From: Treponema pedis
GTDB lineage: Bacteria; Spirochaetota; Spirochaetia; Treponematales; Treponemataceae
Direction of reading: 5' to 3'
DNA length: 64,000 bases
Assembly: GCF_017161325.1 (NCBI RefSeq)
Contig: NZ_CP045670.1
Coordinates: forward strand, 1,667,367-1,731,366
Shown: positions 60,916 to 64,000 of the stretch, piece by piece
Position numbering within the stretch: the stretch's first letter is position 1
How the letters are laid out: every line of letters starts with the position of its first letter
Program-made: the position numbers and the translations under genes
Notes under the pieces: generated by a model
What the model was told of the DNA's origin: nothing
Databases searched by the model: none
What the model saw: the letters and a program-made list of their open reading frames with translations, nothing else

Positions 60916-62776
60916 TGACGAACACGCACAAAGGGTGTACATACGTTACGGAAACGGAGTGGAAACAAGATACAAGTACGATGAAAAGCGGCGTTGGCTT
61001 GATACAATAGAAACTGAAAACAAACAAAGTCAAGACGTTTTTCAAAAAATAAAGTACTCATTTGACCCTGTAGGAAACGTCCTCGGTTACACGAATGATG
61101 CAAGCACTTATGAGACAACTCAAGCGTACAAATACGATAACCTATATCAACTTATAAGTGTAGAAGGAGAGAGTAAACAATACAAGGGGAAAAAATACTT
61201 CGGAATGAGTCCTGTAAACATAGCAAAGTACAAACAGGAGTTTAACTTCGACATCATAGGAAATATGATGAATAAAATGAGCACGACTAATTTATCGGGA
61301 AGTAGGGGAAATGCATATAAGAAAGCCGACCTAGATTACAACCTAGATTATGAATATGACAGTAAATATGCGCACAGGTTAATAAGAGCGGGGAACAGGT
61401 ATTATCGTTATGACGGTAACGGAAACATAACGGCGGAAAAAGACGGACCCTTTAGTGAAGAGGAAGAGTTTATATTTACCTATAACTATGATAAAGAAAG
61501 CGGAGTATACTCAACCGATTACGGCTTCGGTCTTGACGCCCCTAAAGAAACGGAACAGACGAACCCGCAAGATCTTTTTTCTTACAGGCGGAACTATATG
61601 TGGAATGAGCGTAACCTGTTAACCAAATCGAGCGATAAAAACTACACGGTACACTACCGCTACGGTGAAGACAGGCAGAGAGCGTTAAAGTATACTGAAG
61701 AAGGAAGAAGTGAAACGCTATACTTTAACAATTTCTTTACGATACATATTCCGATATATGATAAAGATAACCCGCAAGGGTTAAGGGTGCATAAACATAT
61801 CTTTGTCGGTAACAGCCGCCTTGTAACAGCGATGACCCACACGGATAACAGTGGAGACAATGAAGAGCAAAAGGAAAAGAGATACTACTATCACAGCGAC
61901 CACTTAGGAAGTGCACAATTCGTAACGGACTGGAAAGGCAGACAGTATGAGCATATAGAGTATACACCTTACGGAGAGCTATGGATAGAAGAAGTTGCTG
62001 CGGGAATTGATAAACTGCCGTTTAGGTTTACCGGCAAGGAGATGGATGAAGAAACGGGCCTGTACTATTACGGTGCGAGATACCTTGACCCGAAGTATTC
62101 GAGGTGGTTGAGTGGGGATCCGGCGCTGGGAGAGTATATACCGCAAGCTCCCATTGACGATGAAGCGAAGAAACACAACGAGAATTTACCCGGTATGGGT
62201 GGTGTGTTTAATGTTGTAAACTTGCATGTGTACCATTATGCAGGGAATAATCCGGTTAAGTATACCGATCCGGATGGAAGGGATATAATTTTATTGAATA
62301 GGTCATATGGTGCTTATAAAGAAGGTCATAATGCTGTGTTAATTGGAAATGATAAAACTGGCGGATGGTTGTATTTTTCTAAAGATGGTAAAAATTTAAC
62401 TGGATCAATTAACAAGGCAGAATATTTTCCTACACTTGAAAGTTTTATTGAGCATAATAAAAAATTAGATACAGATGAACAATATGATAGGGCTTATCAA
62501 GTAAAAACAAGTGCAATGAATGACTCAAGAATGATAGCAGAAGGTCTTGACATTTACGATAAAAAATACTCACTTGATGAAAAAAGAAATGAAATAACCT
62601 TAGAAGTAATATCTCAAAACTGTGCAGATTTATGTGCAGACATTGGTAAGAAAGGAGGTGTTAATATATCAAAACCTAAACATTCTCGTTTCCCTGTTGG
62701 GACTTTTACAAAACCTAATTTCCAATATGAAGATTTTAAAAAAAATAATAAAGGAGAGGAAATTCAAATAAAATGA
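60602..62776 (+). CDS. Rhs-repeat protein fragment with candidate permuted NlpC/P60-type toxin tip
   Basis: About 724 codons from a GTG in the linker; the first 110 or so residues are translated linker. From about residue 112 it is Rhs core with YD repeats (YIRYGNGVETRYKYDEKRRW, YDNLYQLISVEG, RYYRYDGNGNITAEKDG, YHSDHLGSAQFVTDWKG, YGARYLDPKYSRW) up to NNPVKYTDPDGR. The tip (residues 561-724) has GHNAVLIGN with His576 and SQNCADLCADIG with Cys674. A His before a Cys is the order seen in permuted NlpC/P60 or papain-like folds, so it may be an amidase or protease. There is no signal or PAAR part, so the gene is 5'-truncated. Confidence 0.7.
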   Translation: MLNFVFFIILKNKIEQSEAQSCLRPFELRVLPFGKTSGIKVLNFMNAPLSEVFPLLEGSGKTMAFENRHVGCKEREKINRRRTLCTLRINFFEATPQTACIFSKDDEHAQRVYIRYGNGVETRYKYDEKRRWLDTIETENKQSQDVFQKIKYSFDPVGNVLGYTNDASTYETTQAYKYDNLYQLISVEGESKQYKGKKYFGMSPVNIAKYKQEFNFDIIGNMMNKMSTTNLSGSRGNAYKKADLDYNLDYEYDSKYAHRLIRAGNRYYRYDGNGNITAEKDGPFSEEEEFIFTYNYDKESGVYSTDYGFGLDAPKETEQTNPQDLFSYRRNYMWNERNLLTKSSDKNYTVHYRYGEDRQRALKYTEEGRSETLYFNNFFTIHIPIYDKDNPQGLRVHKHIFVGNSRLVTAMTHTDNSGDNEEQKEKRYYYHSDHLGSAQFVTDWKGRQYEHIEYTPYGELWIEEVAAGIDKLPFRFTGKEMDEETGLYYYGARYLDPKYSRWLSGDPALGEYIPQAPIDDEAKKHNENLPGMGGVFNVVNLHVYHYAGNNPVKYTDPDGRDIILLNRSYGAYKEGHNAVLIGNDKTGGWLYFSKDGKNLTGSINKAEYFPTLESFIEHNKKLDTDEQYDRAYQVKTSAMNDSRMIAEGLDIYDKKYSLDEKRNEITLEVISQNCADLCADIGKKGGVNISKPKHSRFPVGTFTKPNFQYEDFKKNNKGEEIQIK

Positions 62777-63156
62777 TAAAAATTTCAATAACGAATTTTA
62801 TATACAGTAAAATAGCTTTTATGCTTATTCTAATGATTTTTTATATTATCACCTCGGTTAAGGATAATAAATATTTTTTGCAAGTTGTATTTGTTCCAAT
62901 AATAGTTGTTTTATTTATATTTTTAAATATACAAAAAATTGGATTGTACTTTTTTTTAACTTTATTAATAGTATTTTTTATATCGCATTTTTTAGGCTGT
63001 TTAATTGGTTTTTTTATTGAGATAGGATATTTTTTTATTGTTGAAATGTTAAGTGTTATTTTTTATTCTATTTTTCTATTCAATGGTATAATTATATTTA
63101 TAATATCATATGCTGTTACTGTATTTATTTATAAGATAATACGGTGGGTAATTTAG
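62773..63156 (+). CDS. Four-helix membrane protein, candidate immunity protein
   Basis: A 127-residue, very hydrophobic protein with about four membrane segments (residues 11-28, 33-50, 58-80 and 90-120). Its ATG overlaps the Rhs stop by 4 bases. A membrane immunity protein would suit a toxin acting at the cell wall or in the periplasm, as proposed for the adjacent tip. No family recognised. Confidence 0.6.
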   Translation: MIKISITNFIYSKIAFMLILMIFYIITSVKDNKYFLQVVFVPIIVVLFIFLNIQKIGLYFFLTLLIVFFISHFLGCLIGFFIEIGYFFIVEMLSVIFYSIFLFNGIIIFIISYAVTVFIYKIIRWVI

Positions 63157-63164
63157 ATTTAATT

Positions 63165-63560
63165 TATGAAAGTAGTAGTTAGATGTTTATTAAAAGAACC
63201 CAACTATCTTTTTCGGACAGCGATTGCAAGGGAGCAAAAGCAATTTACAAAAATTGCTTTTGCTGTACATCTTTCCGCAGTAATTCCTGCGGAAAGATAC
63301 CGAAGCGATAGCGGAGCCCTGAAAAGCGCGGTGCTCAATTTTATTTTCTTCATGATAATAATAAACAAAATGCAGCAGTCCGCCGCTCAAAGCTGCTTAG
63401 GCAAAAAGCTATCACTATCTGAAATCCTCACTGACAGGGCTTTTGAAAATAGGCGGAGCAGATACAAGGAGTTAGGCAAAAAAGTACCGCAGGCGTATCG
63501 GGTATACGTCGAGGACACTTTTTTGCCGTACGACGCAGTAATTGCCCGCATATTTTCAAA
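63165..63560 (+). repeat. Rhs-array linker repeat, copy I
   Basis: Nearly the same as copy H at its start: ACCCAACTATCT, TTTCGGACAGCGATTG, the 14-bp hairpin at 63233-63264 and the 12-bp hairpin at 63269-63298. In both hairpins the bases that differ from copy H lie in the loops. The third hairpin is damaged here. Then comes the CCGCAGGCGTATCGGG / TATACGTCGAGGAC block shared with copy F. Confidence 0.7.
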
Positions 63561-64000
63561 AGAGGAGACAGGACTGTATTACTACGGAGCTAGATACCTT
63601 GACCCGAAATATTCGAGGTGGCTGTCAGGTGATCCGGCTTTAAATGACTACATACCAAAAGCACCTATTGACGATGATGCTAAGAAACATAATGAGAATT
63701 TGCCGGGCATGGGAGGAGTATACAACACGATAAACTTACATGTATATCATTATGCGGGCAATAATCCGATTAAGTATACCGATCCTGATGGGAGGGATAT
63801 ACATATAACAATTACCAATAAAAAAGTCGGTACAGGATATTTAAGAACAACGGATGACAATGGAAAAAACATCATAGTAAAAGTTCCAACTTACAGAATG
63901 ACAGTTTATGATGATGCAACAGGAAAAACATTAAATTATGAAGTTACTAGACATTCAGTATTAGACGCAAATGATAGTAATATTTCTGAACCAAAAGATT
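63370..64000 (+). CDS. Rhs core fragment with an unknown tip, continuing past the window
   Basis: A frame open from the linker (ATG 63370; GTG 63331 and ATG 63352 also possible) into Rhs core at EETGLYYYGARYLDPKYSRW, then LSGDPALNDYIPK, APIDDDAKKHNENLPG and NNPIKYTDPDGR. The tip begins DIHITITNKKVGTGYLRTTD, then KVPTYRMTVYDDATGK and EVTRHSVLDANDSN before the window ends. I do not recognise the tip. The core end is about as conserved as in the other copies, with IDDDAKK instead of IDDEAKK. Confidence 0.65.
   Translation, partial: MQQSAAQSCLGKKLSLSEILTDRAFENRRSRYKELGKKVPQAYRVYVEDTFLPYDAVIARIFSKEETGLYYYGARYLDPKYSRWLSGDPALNDYIPKAPIDDDAKKHNENLPGMGGVYNTINLHVYHYAGNNPIKYTDPDGRDIHITITNKKVGTGYLRTTDDNGKNIIVKVPTYRMTVYDDATGKTLNYEVTRHSVLDANDSNISEPKD

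Noticed and set aside
1..64000. tRNA, rRNA or known riboswitches
   Set aside because: I looked for tRNA-like arms and riboswitch-like leaders in the gaps and saw none I could support.

Overview
The window looks like the chromosome of an oral or digital-dermatitis type Treponema, close to T. denticola or T. pedis. The base composition is AT-rich. The housekeeping proteins read as treponemal, including PtsN fused to an excisionase-type helix-turn-helix, a FolK-FolC fusion and a GerMN protein in a non-sporeformer. Several lipoproteins carry short spirochaetal signal peptides. The species call is inference; no rRNA, tRNA or other marker is present.

Region 1 (1-8950) is an accessory array of Rhs/YD-repeat debris. 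It repeats one module: a palindrome-rich non-coding linker, a short 3' piece of the Rhs core (ending at the conserved DPDG motif), a C-terminal toxin 'tip' (whole, or only its last residues), and one or two small downstream genes that look like immunity proteins (lipoproteins, membrane proteins, a TPR protein). Several genes here are frameshifted or truncated. Region 2 (8950-11570) holds a duplicated hairpin repeat, a decayed 'polyvalent' phage/plasmid protein with ADP-ribosyltransferase-like and MuF-C-like parts, and a 4 x 23-bp tandem repeat.

Region 3 (11570-58720) is a dense conserved core. It starts with a five-gene heme uptake and anaerobic heme-degradation operon (binding protein, permease, frameshifted ATPase, flavodoxin, radical SAM HmuW/HutW-like enzyme). 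It continues with pepP (frameshifted), purD, ddl, nnr, murC-yicC-cmk-like, folC, a ptsN-rsmA-pseudouridine synthase operon, znuA, the folate cluster folA-folP(frameshifted)-folK/folC, a LysM/M23 peptidase, an ECF sigma/anti-sigma operon with a FliL-like gene and a divergent GHMP kinase, lnt, cstA, ctp-rsmE-wecG-mazG, a MATE transporter with a palindromic operator, arcC, a HELTH-motif beta-barrel-like protein, plsC, a DinG-family helicase and a GerMN protein.

Region 4 (58800-64000) returns to the Rhs array. It carries the longest Rhs core fragment in the window (about 560 residues of linker plus core, with a candidate permuted NlpC/P60-type tip) and a final Rhs module that runs off the end. 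The two Rhs regions share the same linkers and core sequence, so they probably exchange sequence by homologous recombination and act as a bank of toxin tips and immunity genes. Most single-base lesions in the window fall at or next to homopolymers, so each needs read-level checking before it is called a real pseudogene.
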